Positions 9,627-18,660 of a stretch of 64,000 nt of DNA are shown piece after piece. The stretch covers positions 1-64,000 of the forward strand of contig NZ_WTVG02000035.1 in assembly GCF_012910705.2 (NCBI RefSeq), given 5' to 3'. The DNA comes from Aromatoleum anaerobium (GTDB lineage Bacteria > Pseudomonadota > Gammaproteobacteria > Burkholderiales > Rhodocyclaceae). A program made the translations under genes and the position numbers. Positions within the stretch are counted from its first letter, which is position 1. Every line of letters starts with the position of its first letter. Below the pieces are notes generated by a model. The model was not told the DNA's origin. It did not search any database and saw nothing but the letters and a program-made list of their open reading frames with translations.

Positions 9627-10094
9627 TCACTCTACCCTTTCCTTCTTGCCATGCATCGCGATGATCGTCTGCTGCATCACCGCGCAGAGTGTCCATTGCT
9701 CCCGCTTGATCGCGAACACTTCCGCGCGCGTGATCAGCAGCGTGCGACCGGACTTGATGACTTCGCCGCGCGCGACGAGCCGTTCGCCATCCGCCGGCGC
9801 GATCAGGTTCAGCTTGTATTCGACCGTCAGCACGCTGGTGTCCGGCGGCGTCAGCGTGTTCGCGGCGTAGCCCGCCGCCGAATCCGCGATCATGCCGACG
9901 ACGCCGCCATGGATGACGCCGTGCTGCTGAGTGATTTCCGGCTTGAACGGCAGGTGGATCTCAGCGTAGCCCGGCTCGACGACCGGCAATTCGGCGCCGA
10001 TCAGCGCCATTGCCTGCTGCAGGCGGAAACTTTCGCGGACGCGATCTGCATACCCGGGATCTTTCGGCTGGAAAATCGGCAGCTCGTGTCTCAT
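9627..10094 (-). CDS. PaaI-family hotdog thioesterase
   Basis: A 155-residue hotdog-fold acyl-CoA thioesterase. The family motif QHGVIHGGVVGMIADSAAGYAA (the HGG loop and the following helix with its acidic residue) sits near residues 57-78. Such enzymes cut aryl- or short acyl-CoA to free CoA. It is the first gene after the LiuR-type operator, with a strong GAGGAG ribosome site, so it probably leads the acyl-CoA operon. Confidence 0.9.
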   Translation of the reverse strand: MRHELPIFQPKDPGYADRVRESFRLQQAMALIGAELPVVEPGYAEIHLPFKPEITQQHGVIHGGVVGMIADSAAGYAANTLTPPDTSVLTVEYKLNLIAPADGERLVARGEVIKSGRTLLITRAEVFAIKREQWTLCAVMQQTIIAMHGKKERVE

Positions 10095-10138
10095 CGCGTC
10101 TCCTCGTCCGGATTGCAGAATTTCCAGTTGTTATTACG

Positions 10139-10154
10139 TTTACGTCAACGTAAA
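10139..10154. promoter_or_regulatory. LiuR-type operator palindrome
   Basis: The sequence TTTACGTCAACGTAAA is a 16-bp inverted repeat with perfect 7-bp arms around a CA centre. It lies in the 76-bp gap between the MerR gene and the thioesterase gene, 45 bp before the thioesterase start. It matches, from memory, the TTTACGT/ACGTAAA operator of LiuR regulators of branched-chain amino acid breakdown in proteobacteria. No second copy was seen elsewhere in the window. Confidence 0.75.
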
Positions 10155-10170
10155 CTAATCGCGAAAAAAA

Positions 10171-10608
10171 TCAAGCCCCGCTGCGCATCCGGCGCACGAT
10201 CTCGGCGCGTGCGGCCGCCGCGCCGCCGGGATCGTGGCCGAGCAGCTCGGAGCACTGTTTTTCGAGCATCGCGATCTCGCCGAGCACCGCCTCGATGTCC
10301 TCGCGCTGCTGTTCGAGCGCTTCACGGCGGTCGGCGAGCACGACGAGGAAACGCACCAGCTGGGCGGCGGGATTGCGCACGCCGCCGTGCATCTCGAGCA
10401 ATTCCTTGATTTCGGCGAGCGACAGGCCGAGGCGCTTGCCGCGCAGCGTGAGCTTGAGGCGGGTTCGGTCGGACTTGGAATAGATGCGCGTGCGCCCGGC
10501 ACGGGAAGGCTTCAACAGACCCTGGTCCTCGTAGAAGCGGATTGCCCGAGGTGTCACGTCGAAGTCGCGCGCGAGTTCGGTAATGGTGTAGGTTTGTTCG
10601 CTTGCCAT
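10171..10608 (-). CDS. liuR: MerR-family transcriptional regulator, LiuR-like
   Basis: A 145-residue regulator. The N-terminal winged helix reads YTITELARDFDVTPRAIRFYEDQGLL, followed by RGKRLGLSLAEIKELLEM, both very close to LiuR regulators of leucine/isovalerate degradation. A coiled-coil dimer helix (about residues 80-125) closes the protein, and the C-terminus lacks metal-binding cysteines. I chose the ATG at 10608 from the family N-terminus; an upstream ATG at 10656 would add 16 unlike residues. A LiuR-type operator lies just downstream, so it probably controls the acyl-CoA operon that follows on the same strand. Confidence 0.88.
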   Translation of the reverse strand: MASEQTYTITELARDFDVTPRAIRFYEDQGLLKPSRAGRTRIYSKSDRTRLKLTLRGKRLGLSLAEIKELLEMHGGVRNPAAQLVRFLVVLADRREALEQQREDIEAVLGEIAMLEKQCSELLGHDPGGAAAARAEIVRRMRSGA

Positions 10609-10746
10609 TGGTCGGTGCCCGAAGTAAAACGGCCTGGTCGATTGCGTCCAGCGCAAGCAGCCGCTCTGAAAGAGCAGAAAAGTTAATCAGAATTGCGGGG
10701 TTTGAGCAATCGGCGATTGCGTGCCCCGTCCAACGGAGAGAAATCG

Positions 10747-11775
10747 ATGAATCGTCTTACCGAACTGCAGTATCCGTTCAGCGAGACCCCTGCCGGCGGC
10801 GAGACGCTCCCCGTGGCGATGGGGGTGAGCTGGGTGCGGATGCCGCTGCCATTCGCCCTCGACCACATCAACCTGTGGCTGCTCGACGACGGCGAAATGC
10901 TCACCGCGATCGACACCGGCTTCGGCCTCGACGAAGTGCGCGAGCACTGGAACACGATCCTCGCCAACGACGGACGCCCGGTCGGGCGCGTCGTCGTCAC
11001 CCACCACCATCCCGACCATCTCGGCCTGGCGACCTGGCTCGCCGCGCGCGACGGCGCACCGGTCTGGATGACGCAGGGCGAGTTCCTGTCCGGCCACGCG
11101 ATATGGAGCCAGCTGCCGGGATATTCGGTCGCCGACATGGTCGCGCAATTCCGCAGCCATGGACTCGACGGCGCGCGGCAGGCGGCACTCGTCGATCGCG
11201 GCAACGGTTACCGCCGCGGCGTACCCACGCTCCCCGGAGCCTACCACCGGCTGTTCGACGGCGACGTCGTGACGATCGGCGGCCACGAGTGGCGCGTCAT
11301 CGTAGGATATGGTCATGCACCCGAGCATGCGAGCCTGTACTGCGCGCAGCTCGGGGTACTCATTTCGGGTGACATGCTGTTACCGCGCATTTCGACGAAC
11401 GTCAGCGTCTATGCGGCAACGCCGAATGACGATCCGCTCGGCTGGTTCCTCGATTCGCTGAATCGCTTCAAGGACTTGCCCGACGATACGCTCGTGCTAC
11501 CATCGCATGGTCGACCATTCCGCGGCATCAGGGCAAGAATCGCACAGCTCGAAACACACCACCGTGAACGCTGCGACGAACTGCTGGGCGCAATCGGAAT
11601 GCCCGGCAGCGCCGCGGACGTTCTCTCGACACTGTTTCCCCGCGAGCTGGACACGCACCAGGTCATGTTCGCGATGGGAGAAGCGATCGCTCACCTCAAC
11701 TACCTTGTCAAAAGAAACGAGGCTCGCAGGCTGATCAGCGACGACGGCACGATCCGATTCGAACGCATTGCATGA
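10747..11775 (+). CDS. MBL-fold metallo-hydrolase
   Basis: A 342-residue metallo-beta-lactamase-fold protein with the zinc motif THHHPDHLG near residues 80-88, GHAPEHASL near 183-191 and a later HG pair. The ATG has GGAGAG six bases upstream; a longer in-frame start exists but lacks a site. It is divergent from the MerR gene and ends directly before phaC, and an ATG 24 bases upstream of the phaC start I chose overlaps its TGA. Proteins of this kind are commonly annotated as thioesterase- or lactonase-like. A link to PHA or acyl-CoA turnover is suggested only by position. Confidence 0.88.
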   Translation: MNRLTELQYPFSETPAGGETLPVAMGVSWVRMPLPFALDHINLWLLDDGEMLTAIDTGFGLDEVREHWNTILANDGRPVGRVVVTHHHPDHLGLATWLAARDGAPVWMTQGEFLSGHAIWSQLPGYSVADMVAQFRSHGLDGARQAALVDRGNGYRRGVPTLPGAYHRLFDGDVVTIGGHEWRVIVGYGHAPEHASLYCAQLGVLISGDMLLPRISTNVSVYAATPNDDPLGWFLDSLNRFKDLPDDTLVLPSHGRPFRGIRARIAQLETHHRERCDELLGAIGMPGSAADVLSTLFPRELDTHQVMFAMGEAIAHLNYLVKRNEARRLISDDGTIRFERIA

Positions 11776-11795
11776 AAAACAGGAGCACTAGAGAG

Positions 11796-13619
11796 ATGGC
11801 TGCACCCACCCCCGAGAATGTATTTGCCGAGCTGCCGGACCCGAAGGAGGTCGCCAAGACCTACGCGGAAGTCGCCCAGCGGGCTTCGCACCTGATCAGC
11901 GAACACGTCCAGCGCCAGCTCAAGAAAGGCGTCTCCACGCCCAGCGACGAGTTGGGCATCGCGCAGGCGTTCATGGACATGATGGCCAAGCTGCTGGCCA
12001 ATCCGTACAAGCTCGCCCAGTCGCAGATGAACCTGGTGTGGGACTACTTCTCGCTGTGGCAGCATTCGATGCTGCGCGTCATGGGCATGCACGGCGCCCC
12101 GATCGCGCAGCCCGAGAAAGCCGACAAGCGCTTCAAGGACGAGCAGTGGGAAGAGCATTTCCTGTTCGACTTCATCAAGCAGTCGTACCTGATCACCGCG
12201 CGCCACGTGCATGACACGGTGTGCTGCGTCGAAGGGCTCGACGAGCACTCGCAGAAGAAGGTGAACTTTTTCACGCGCCAGTACATCGACGCGCTGTCGC
12301 CGTCGAATTTCGCGCTGACGAATCCCGAGGTCTTCCGCGAGACGGTCAAGAACAACGGCCAGAACCTGATCAAGGGCCTGAACAACCTGCTGCGCGACAT
12401 GGAAGACGGCGGCGGCCAGCTGCGCGTCAAGATGACCGACACGACCGCGTTCGAACTCGGCCGCAACGTCGCGACGACGCCGGGCAAGGTGGTGTTCCAG
12501 ACGGACATGATGCAGCTGATCCAGTACACGCCGCGCACCGGCAAGGTGCTCAAGCGCCCGCTGCTGATCGTGCCGCCGTGGATCAACAAGTTCTACATCC
12601 TGGACCTGCGCGAGAAGAATTCGTACATCAAGTGGTGCGTCGACCAAGGCCACACGGTGTTCGTCGTGTCGTGGGTGAACCCCGACGAGCGCTTGGCCGA
12701 GAAAACCTTCGAGTCCTACATGCACGAAGGCATCATCGCGGCGCTCGATGCGATCGAGAAGCAGACCGGCGAGAAGGAAGTGAACGTCTGCGGCTACTGC
12801 CTCGGCGGCACGCTGCTGGCGACGACGCTCGCCTACCTCGCCGGGAAGAAGGACAAGCGCATCGCGACGGCGACGTTCTTCACGACGATGATCGATTTCT
12901 CGGAGCCGGGCGAACTGGGCGTGTTCATCGACGAGGGCCAGGTATCGAGCCTCGAGAAGAAGATGTTCGAGCGCGGCTACCTCGAAGGCTCCGAGATGGC
13001 CGGCACCTTCAACATGATGCGTGCGAACGACCTGATCTGGTCCTTCGTCGTGAACAACTACCTCATGGGCAAGGACCCGTTCCCGTTCGACCTGCTGTAC
13101 TGGAACTCCGACTCGACGCGCATGCCGGCGAAGATGCACAGCTATTACCTGCGCACGATGTACATGGAAAACCGGCTCGTCGAGCCGGGCGGCATCGTCA
13201 TCGACGGCGTGCCGATCGATCTGTCGAAGATCAAGATCCCGTGTTACTTCATCTCGACGCTCGAAGACCACATCGCGCCGTGGAAGAGCACCTACACGGG
13301 CGCGCAGGCGCTCGGCGGGCCGGTACGCTTCGTGCTCGGCGGCTCCGGCCACATCGCCGGCATCGTCAACCCGCCGGCGTCAAACAAGTACGGCTACTGG
13401 CTGAATCCGTCGGCAAAGCTGCCGAAGGACGCCGACGCGTGGTTCGAAGGCGCGCAGCACCAGGAGGGTTCGTGGTGGACCGACTGGCAGGGATGGGTGG
13501 TGCCGCAGGATCCCGAGCAGGTTGACGCGCGCGACCCGGCGAAAGGCAAGCTCAAGCCGATCGAGGACGCTCCCGGCTCCTTCGTCAAGATCCGTCTCGA
13601 CGCGACCAAGGCCGCCTGA
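11796..13619 (+). CDS. phaC: class I poly(3-hydroxyalkanoate) synthase
   Basis: A 607-residue alpha/beta-hydrolase-type polymerase that joins (R)-3-hydroxyacyl-CoA into PHA granules. The lipase-like box is GYCLGG with nucleophile Cys335. The other catalytic residues are Asp491 (TLEDHIAPW) and His519 (GGSGHIAGIVNPP). Length and the N-terminal domain fit class I enzymes, which work without PhaE or PhaR. I chose the start MAAPTPENV from the AGGAG about ten bases upstream. phaA, phaB and phasin genes are not adjacent, so precursors must come from elsewhere, possibly from the thiolase operon nearby. Confidence 0.96.
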   Translation: MAAPTPENVFAELPDPKEVAKTYAEVAQRASHLISEHVQRQLKKGVSTPSDELGIAQAFMDMMAKLLANPYKLAQSQMNLVWDYFSLWQHSMLRVMGMHGAPIAQPEKADKRFKDEQWEEHFLFDFIKQSYLITARHVHDTVCCVEGLDEHSQKKVNFFTRQYIDALSPSNFALTNPEVFRETVKNNGQNLIKGLNNLLRDMEDGGGQLRVKMTDTTAFELGRNVATTPGKVVFQTDMMQLIQYTPRTGKVLKRPLLIVPPWINKFYILDLREKNSYIKWCVDQGHTVFVVSWVNPDERLAEKTFESYMHEGIIAALDAIEKQTGEKEVNVCGYCLGGTLLATTLAYLAGKKDKRIATATFFTTMIDFSEPGELGVFIDEGQVSSLEKKMFERGYLEGSEMAGTFNMMRANDLIWSFVVNNYLMGKDPFPFDLLYWNSDSTRMPAKMHSYYLRTMYMENRLVEPGGIVIDGVPIDLSKIKIPCYFISTLEDHIAPWKSTYTGAQALGGPVRFVLGGSGHIAGIVNPPASNKYGYWLNPSAKLPKDADAWFEGAQHQEGSWWTDWQGWVVPQDPEQVDARDPAKGKLKPIEDAPGSFVKIRLDATKAA

Positions 13620-13641
13620 CGCGCGCCACCGCTCGCACCTC

Positions 13642-13665
13642 GCGAGGGGGCTGCGGCCCCCTCGC
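13642..13665 (+). terminator. GC-rich hairpin after phaC
   Basis: A perfect inverted repeat, GCGAGGGGG paired with CCCCCTCGC, closed by a further C-G pair and a TGCG loop, begins 23 bases after the phaC stop. There is no T-run, so it may be a weak or Rho-assisted terminator, or an RNA-stabilising end, before the PIN gene. Confidence 0.5.
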
Positions 13666-13695
13666 TGTCGTTGACCGCCACCCGCGGAAGACCCG

Positions 13696-14172
13696 ATGCC
13701 CGACCTTCCCTGCCCGCGCGTCGTCCTCGACACGAATACCGTCATGGCGCTGTGGCTCTTCGAAGACCCGGCGCTGGCGCGCCTGCGAGACGTGATCGAA
13801 GGCCGCCATCTCACGCTCGTCACGCGCGCCGACGCACTCGACGAGTTGCGCCACGTCCTCGCGTACCGCCAGTTCGGCGTCGATGCCGAACGCCAGGCGG
13901 CGATCCTCGCCGGCTACACGGCGCGGGTCACGCTACTCGCCGACCGCGGCGCACCCGCCCTGGCCGACGGACCGGCACAGGCGCTGCCCGCACTGCCGCT
14001 GTGCCGCGACCGCGACGACCAGAAGTTTCTCGAGATCGCGCGCGACGGCGAAGCGAGCCATCTCGTCAGCCGCGACAAGGCGTTGCTGAAGCTCAACCGC
14101 CACCGCCTGCTGCGGTCGCTGTTCGCGGTCCTGACGCCGGAAAACTTCGCGCAGGAGCTCGCTTCGCGCTGA
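13696..14172 (+). CDS. PIN-domain protein, putative toxin-type nuclease
   Basis: A 158-residue PIN-fold protein. The acidic residues expected for a Mg-dependent RNase are in place: Asp12 in VVLDTNTVM, a Glu in ALDELRHVL, Asp in CRDRDDQKFLEIA and Asp in VSRDKALL. It resembles proteins annotated as the PIN toxin of a toxin-antitoxin pair. No small antitoxin gene lies directly upstream or downstream; it sits between phaC and a convergent gene. It may therefore be a solitary housekeeping PIN protein. Confidence 0.82.
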   Translation: MPDLPCPRVVLDTNTVMALWLFEDPALARLRDVIEGRHLTLVTRADALDELRHVLAYRQFGVDAERQAAILAGYTARVTLLADRGAPALADGPAQALPALPLCRDRDDQKFLEIARDGEASHLVSRDKALLKLNRHRLLRSLFAVLTPENFAQELASR

Positions 14173-14209
14173 ATCGGCTGCCGGCGTCGAAGCCGCCCGC
14201 GAGCTTTCC

Positions 14210-15043
14210 TCACGCCGCGGCGAGCCGCTCCCGCAGCCGCACGAGATAGCGCAGCCCGGCCGCGGCGCGGCTGCCGTACCAGGACGTCATTTCGCCGTCG
14301 ATCAGCGCAGTGGGCCGGCCCGACAGCCGCGCGACCTCGTCCAGATGCGACGCGCGGAAACGGTAGGGTTCGGACGACAGCAGCACCCGTTGCGCCTGCG
14401 CGAGCGCGGGCGCCTGCCAGTCGATTTCCGGATAGCGACTCGATGCGTCGCCCGGCGGCACGGTTTCCCAGCCGACCGCGCGCAGCGTCGCCGAGATATA
14501 GGTGTCGCGCGACACGCTCATCCACGGCTCGCGCCAGATCAGGTACAGCACGCGCTCCGGCGGCAGCGACACGGCGGCGGCGCGCGCGGCATCGAGGGCG
14601 GCGGCGAGGTCCGCGGCCAGCCGGCCGGCTGCGGCGTCGCGATCGAAGATCCGGCCGAAGAGCCTGTACAGCCCGAAATTGTCCTCGGACGCGCACGGGT
14701 GGGTGACGATGACGTTCGGAATGAACGCGGCGAGCTGGTCGACCGTCTCGCGCCGGTTCTCGTCGATATTCACGATCAGGTGAGTGGCGTCGAGGGCTCG
14801 CACGGCTTCCATCCTGACGTCCTTCGTGCCGCCGACTTTCGCCACCTTCCTCACGATGTCGCGCGGATGGATACAGAAGCCGGTACGTCCGACGAGCTGG
14901 TCGGCGAGGCCGAGCTCGCACACCAGTTCGGTCAGCGACGGCACCAGCGACACGATGCGCACCGGCCCTTCGGCAGGGCGGTGCACCACGCCGACGGCGT
15001 CTTCCAGTACGGCGGATTCGGGCGGGATCGTGGATACTTGCAT
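14210..15043 (-). CDS. helical-backbone metal receptor (BtuF/TroA-like), no signal peptide
   Basis: A 277-residue protein of the two-lobed cobalamin/iron-chelate receptor fold. The N-terminal lobe begins VRIVSLVPSLTELVCELGLADQLVGRT, as in BtuF-type receptors, and a long linking helix follows near residues 150-175. Unlike periplasmic BtuF it has no visible signal peptide or lipobox, and no permease or ATPase genes adjoin it. It is divergent from ald across a 111-bp gap. Either it acts in the cytoplasm or its ligand role has changed. The ligand is not deducible. Confidence 0.8.
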   Translation of the reverse strand: MQVSTIPPESAVLEDAVGVVHRPAEGPVRIVSLVPSLTELVCELGLADQLVGRTGFCIHPRDIVRKVAKVGGTKDVRMEAVRALDATHLIVNIDENRRETVDQLAAFIPNVIVTHPCASEDNFGLYRLFGRIFDRDAAAGRLAADLAAALDAARAAAVSLPPERVLYLIWREPWMSVSRDTYISATLRAVGWETVPPGDASSRYPEIDWQAPALAQAQRVLLSSEPYRFRASHLDEVARLSGRPTALIDGEMTSWYGSRAAAGLRYLVRLRERLAAA

Positions 15044-15154
15044 TTCGATTTGCAGTCGTTGGGGAAGGCTACGATTGTAGGCGATGCGGCAATCGGGCCG
15101 CTGCCCGGGGTCGCGCCGGCCGGCGTCCGGCCACCTTCGCGGGAGGTTTTCAGC

Positions 15155-16288
15155 ATGCTTATCGGCGTACCGAGGGAAATCAAGGTCCATGAATATCGCG
15201 TCGGGCTCACGCCGGCGAGCGTCCGCGAGGTCGTCGCACACGGCCACGAGGTGATCGTCGAGCGCGATGCGGGACGCGGCATCGGCGCGGCCGACGACGA
15301 CTACCGGCGCGCCGGGGCACGCATCGTCGACGACGCCGGGGCGCTGTATGCGGCGGCCGAACTGATCGTCAAGGTCAAGGAACCCCAGCCTGTCGAGCGC
15401 GCGCGTCTCGGCGCCGGCCAGGTGCTGTTCGCCTATCTCCACCTCGCCCCGGACCCGCAACAGGCGAAAGACCTGCTCGCGAGCGGCGTGACCGCGATCG
15501 CATACGAGACGGTCAGCGACGCCGACGGCGGGCTGCCGCTGCTCGCGCCGATGTCGGAAGTCGCCGGGCGGATGAGTGTGCAGGCGGGCGCGCATTGTCT
15601 CGAGAAAGAAGCCGGCGGCCGCGGGCTGCTGCTCGGCGGCGTGCCGGGCGTCGAACCGGCGCGGGTGGTGATCCTCGGTGGCGGAGTGGTCGGCAGCAAC
15701 GCCGCGCTGATCGCGCTCGGCATGGGCGCCGCGGTGACCATCGTCGACCGCTCGGTGGCAGTCCTGCGCCGTCTCGGCGAGCGCTTCGGCCCGCAGCTGC
15801 ACACCCTGCACGCGAGCACCGACGCGATCGAAGCCGCGGTGCTCGACGCCGATCTGGTGATCGGGGCAGTGCTGGTGCCGGGTGCCGCCGCGCCGAAGCT
15901 CGTCACGCGCGACATGGTGCGCAGGATGCGCCCCGGCGCCGTGGTCGTCGACGTCGCGATCGACCAGGGCGGCTGTTTCGAGACTTCGCGCCCGACGACT
16001 CATGCCGACCCGACTTTCGTCGTCGACGAGGTCGTGCATTACTGCGTCGCGAACATGCCCGGCGCAGTCGCCCGGACCTCGACGCTCGCGCTGAACGCCG
16101 CGACGCTGCCCTGCGTGCTCGCGCTTGCCGACAAGGGCTGGCGCCAGGCGCTGCGCGACGATCCGCATCTGGCGCGGGGGCTGAACATCTGCGCCGGCCG
16201 CGTCATGCATCCCGGCGTCGCGGCGGCCCTGGGCGTCGAGCCCGGCAACGCGCGCGACATTGCGGCGGCGACCGCGGCGACGCCCTGA
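15155..16288 (+). CDS. ald: alanine dehydrogenase
   Basis: A 377-residue NAD-dependent enzyme that interconverts L-alanine with pyruvate and ammonia. The N-terminal motif GVPREIKVHEYRVGLTP is diagnostic. The catalytic Lys (VKVKEPQ) and His (AYLHLAPD) of the family are present, and the NAD-binding loop reads VILGGGVVGSNAA. A GGGAGG ribosome site precedes the ATG. It forms a divergent pair with the metal-receptor gene. Confidence 0.95.
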   Translation: MLIGVPREIKVHEYRVGLTPASVREVVAHGHEVIVERDAGRGIGAADDDYRRAGARIVDDAGALYAAAELIVKVKEPQPVERARLGAGQVLFAYLHLAPDPQQAKDLLASGVTAIAYETVSDADGGLPLLAPMSEVAGRMSVQAGAHCLEKEAGGRGLLLGGVPGVEPARVVILGGGVVGSNAALIALGMGAAVTIVDRSVAVLRRLGERFGPQLHTLHASTDAIEAAVLDADLVIGAVLVPGAAAPKLVTRDMVRRMRPGAVVVDVAIDQGGCFETSRPTTHADPTFVVDEVVHYCVANMPGAVARTSTLALNAATLPCVLALADKGWRQALRDDPHLARGLNICAGRVMHPGVAAALGVEPGNARDIAAATAATP

Positions 16289-16387
16289 GAACCACGGATT
16301 CTTTTTCCGGAGCGTGAAAATCTGCTCGTCGGCGATGGTGCACTGCGCTAATCTACGCGCCTCGCACCAAGTCCCCCGGGAGTATTC

Positions 16388-18310
16388 ATGCAGGCACTCG
16401 AGGGTGTGAATACTTCACCCGCAGCCGCTGCCACGGCGCACGCCCCCGCTCCGCGACGCGGCATTGCCGGGCTCGCGGTCGCCGCGATCGGCGTCGTCTA
16501 TGGCGACATCGGCACAAGCCCTCTCTACACGCTGAAAGAAGTCTTCAACGGCCCGCATGCGGTGCCGGTGACGCCCCAGAACGTCTACGGCATCCTGTCG
16601 CTGGTGTTCTGGGCGCTGGTGCTCGTGGTGTCGGCGAAATACGTGTTGTTCATCACCCGCGCCGACAACCGCGGCGAAGGCGGCATCATGGCGCTGACCT
16701 CGCTCGTACTGCGCGCGGTGCCGCCCGGCCGCAAGGCCTGGGTGCTGTCGGCGCTGGGAGTGTTCGGTGCCGCGCTGTTCTACGGCGACGGCATGATCAC
16801 GCCGGCGATCTCGGTGCTGTCGGCGGTCGAAGGCCTCGAGGTCGCGACGCCGGCGTTCCGCCCGTATGTGCTGCCGATCGCGCTCGCGGTGCTATGCGGC
16901 CTGTTCGTCATTCAGCGCCACGGCACCGGCAGTGTCGGCAGGATCTTCGGGCCGGTGATGCTGGTGTGGTTCGTCCTGCTCGCGGTGCTCGGCATTGCGG
17001 GTATCACGCTGCATCCCGAGATCATCGGCGCGCTCGACCCGCGCTGGGCGCTGCGCTTCTTTGCCGACATGCCGCTGGTCGGCTGGCTGTCGCTCGGCGC
17101 GGTGGTGCTCGCGATCACCGGCGGCGAAGCGCTGTATGCGGACATGGGCCACTTCGGCCGCCGGCCGATCAAGTTCGCGTGGTTCCTCGTCGTGTTTCCG
17201 TCGCTGTACCTGAACTACCTCGGCCAGGGCGCGCTGATCCTCGATCACCCCGACAACGTGCGCAATCCGTTTTACCTGCTGGTGCCCGACGCGCTGGTGT
17301 ACCCGATGGTCGCGATGGCGACGCTGGCGACGATCATCGCCAGCCAGGCGGTGATCTCCGGAGCCTACTCGCTGACCCGCCAGGCGATGCAGCTCGGTTA
17401 CGCGCCACGCATGCGCACGATCTTCACGTCGGAACGCGAGATGGGCCAGATCTACGTGCCGAGCATCAACTGGATGCTGCTCGGCGCGGTGATCGCGCTG
17501 GTCGTCGGCTTCCGCTCGTCAAGCGCTCTCGCGTCGGCGTACGGCATCGCAGTCACGCTGACGATGATGATCGACACCCTGCTCGCGTTCGTCGTCGTCC
17601 GCGCGCTGTGGGGCTGGGGCAGGCTGCAGGCGGGACTCTTCCTCGGCGTGTTCCTCGCGGTCGACGTCGCGTTCTTCTCCGCGACCACCGTGAAGATCCT
17701 CGCCGGCGGCTGGTTCCCGCTGCTGATCGGGGCGCTGATCTTCACGTTGCTGACAACCTGGAAGCGCGGCCGCGAACTGCTCAACAGCCGCATCCGCACC
17801 GACACCATGCCGCTCGACAGCTTCATCCGGTCGATGTTCAACAGCCCTTCGCCGCGCGTCGATGGCACTGCGGTATTCATGACGACCTGGCTCGAGGGCG
17901 TGCCGCGCGCACTGCTGCACAACCTCGTGCACAACAAGGTGCTGCACCGCCGGGTCGTGCTGCTGACGGTCGAAACCGCCGACGTACCGCGCGTTCCGGA
18001 CAGCGAGCGCGTGGTCGTCGAGGAACTCGACTACGGCTTTTACCGCGTGCGCGTGAACTACGGCTTCAAGGACGACCCCGACCTGCCGGCGGCGCTCCTG
18101 CAGTGCGCGGATTTCGGCCTGAAATTCGACATGATGGAGACGTCGTTCTTCCTCGGCCGCGAAACCCTCGTGTCGCGCGTCGGTTCCGGCATGCCGCGCT
18201 GGCGCGAGAAGCTCTTCATCGTCATGTTCCGCAACGCCGGCAGCGCGGCCGACTACTTCCACATCCCGCCGAACCGCGTCGTCGAGCTCGGCACGCAGGT
18301 CGAGCTGTAG
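16388..18310 (+). CDS. kup: low-affinity potassium transport protein Kup
   Basis: A 640-residue inner-membrane K+ uptake protein. The signature GVVYGDIGTSPLYTLKEVF lies at about residues 37-55 and DNRGEGGIMALTSLV near 98. About twelve membrane segments fill the first 440 residues, and a cytosolic C-terminal domain of about 190 residues follows, as in the family. The ATG has a GGGAG site six bases upstream. A GC-rich inverted repeat lies shortly after the stop but has no T-run. Confidence 0.96.
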   Translation: MQALEGVNTSPAAAATAHAPAPRRGIAGLAVAAIGVVYGDIGTSPLYTLKEVFNGPHAVPVTPQNVYGILSLVFWALVLVVSAKYVLFITRADNRGEGGIMALTSLVLRAVPPGRKAWVLSALGVFGAALFYGDGMITPAISVLSAVEGLEVATPAFRPYVLPIALAVLCGLFVIQRHGTGSVGRIFGPVMLVWFVLLAVLGIAGITLHPEIIGALDPRWALRFFADMPLVGWLSLGAVVLAITGGEALYADMGHFGRRPIKFAWFLVVFPSLYLNYLGQGALILDHPDNVRNPFYLLVPDALVYPMVAMATLATIIASQAVISGAYSLTRQAMQLGYAPRMRTIFTSEREMGQIYVPSINWMLLGAVIALVVGFRSSSALASAYGIAVTLTMMIDTLLAFVVVRALWGWGRLQAGLFLGVFLAVDVAFFSATTVKILAGGWFPLLIGALIFTLLTTWKRGRELLNSRIRTDTMPLDSFIRSMFNSPSPRVDGTAVFMTTWLEGVPRALLHNLVHNKVLHRRVVLLTVETADVPRVPDSERVVVEELDYGFYRVRVNYGFKDDPDLPAALLQCADFGLKFDMMETSFFLGRETLVSRVGSGMPRWREKLFIVMFRNAGSAADYFHIPPNRVVELGTQVEL

Positions 18311-18438
18311 CGTCGGCGGCGCCGCGGCGGCGCCTGTCCTACCGCAAGCGCGAGCCGACAGACAGACCCTCGTAAGCAAGACTCCAGCGCTCAGCACCCG
18401 CTCGCCGGGTTGCTCGCCGTGCAAGGCTGCAGCTTCTC

Positions 18439-18597
18439 TCAGGTCCTGGTCTGCGTTTCGCGGATGAAATCCAGCGCCACCGCGGGGAAGATTGCCCGCT
18501 CGCGGTCGAAGTCTTTGGCCGTCTGCTTGTCGTAGCCCTCAGCGAGCAGCACAGCCTCGATGGCGGTTTCAAAGGCGGCTTCGCCGGTGCGTTTCAT
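18439..18597 (-). pseudogene. N-terminal stub of type I restriction enzyme HsdR
   Basis: A 52-codon frame whose product (GEAAFETAIEAVLLAEGY, then DFDRERAIFPAVALDFIRET) matches the first residues of type I restriction R subunits, including the DRERAIFPEVALAFI-type run I recall for that family. The usual protein is about 1000 residues, so more than 90 percent is missing and the frame stops after QTRT. It follows fic on the same strand. This is the third remnant element of a type I restriction locus; the helicase and nuclease parts are not in the window. Confidence 0.75.
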
Positions 18598-18660
18598 GGA
18601 TTGATTTCCCTGCTCAACTTTAATTTCCCAGCCGCGTTAATTAAAGCAAACGCTTTAGCG

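Noticed and set aside
13696-14172. Toxin-antitoxin pair at the PIN gene
   Set aside because: No small antitoxin frame stands directly before or after the PIN gene, so a pair cannot be supported.
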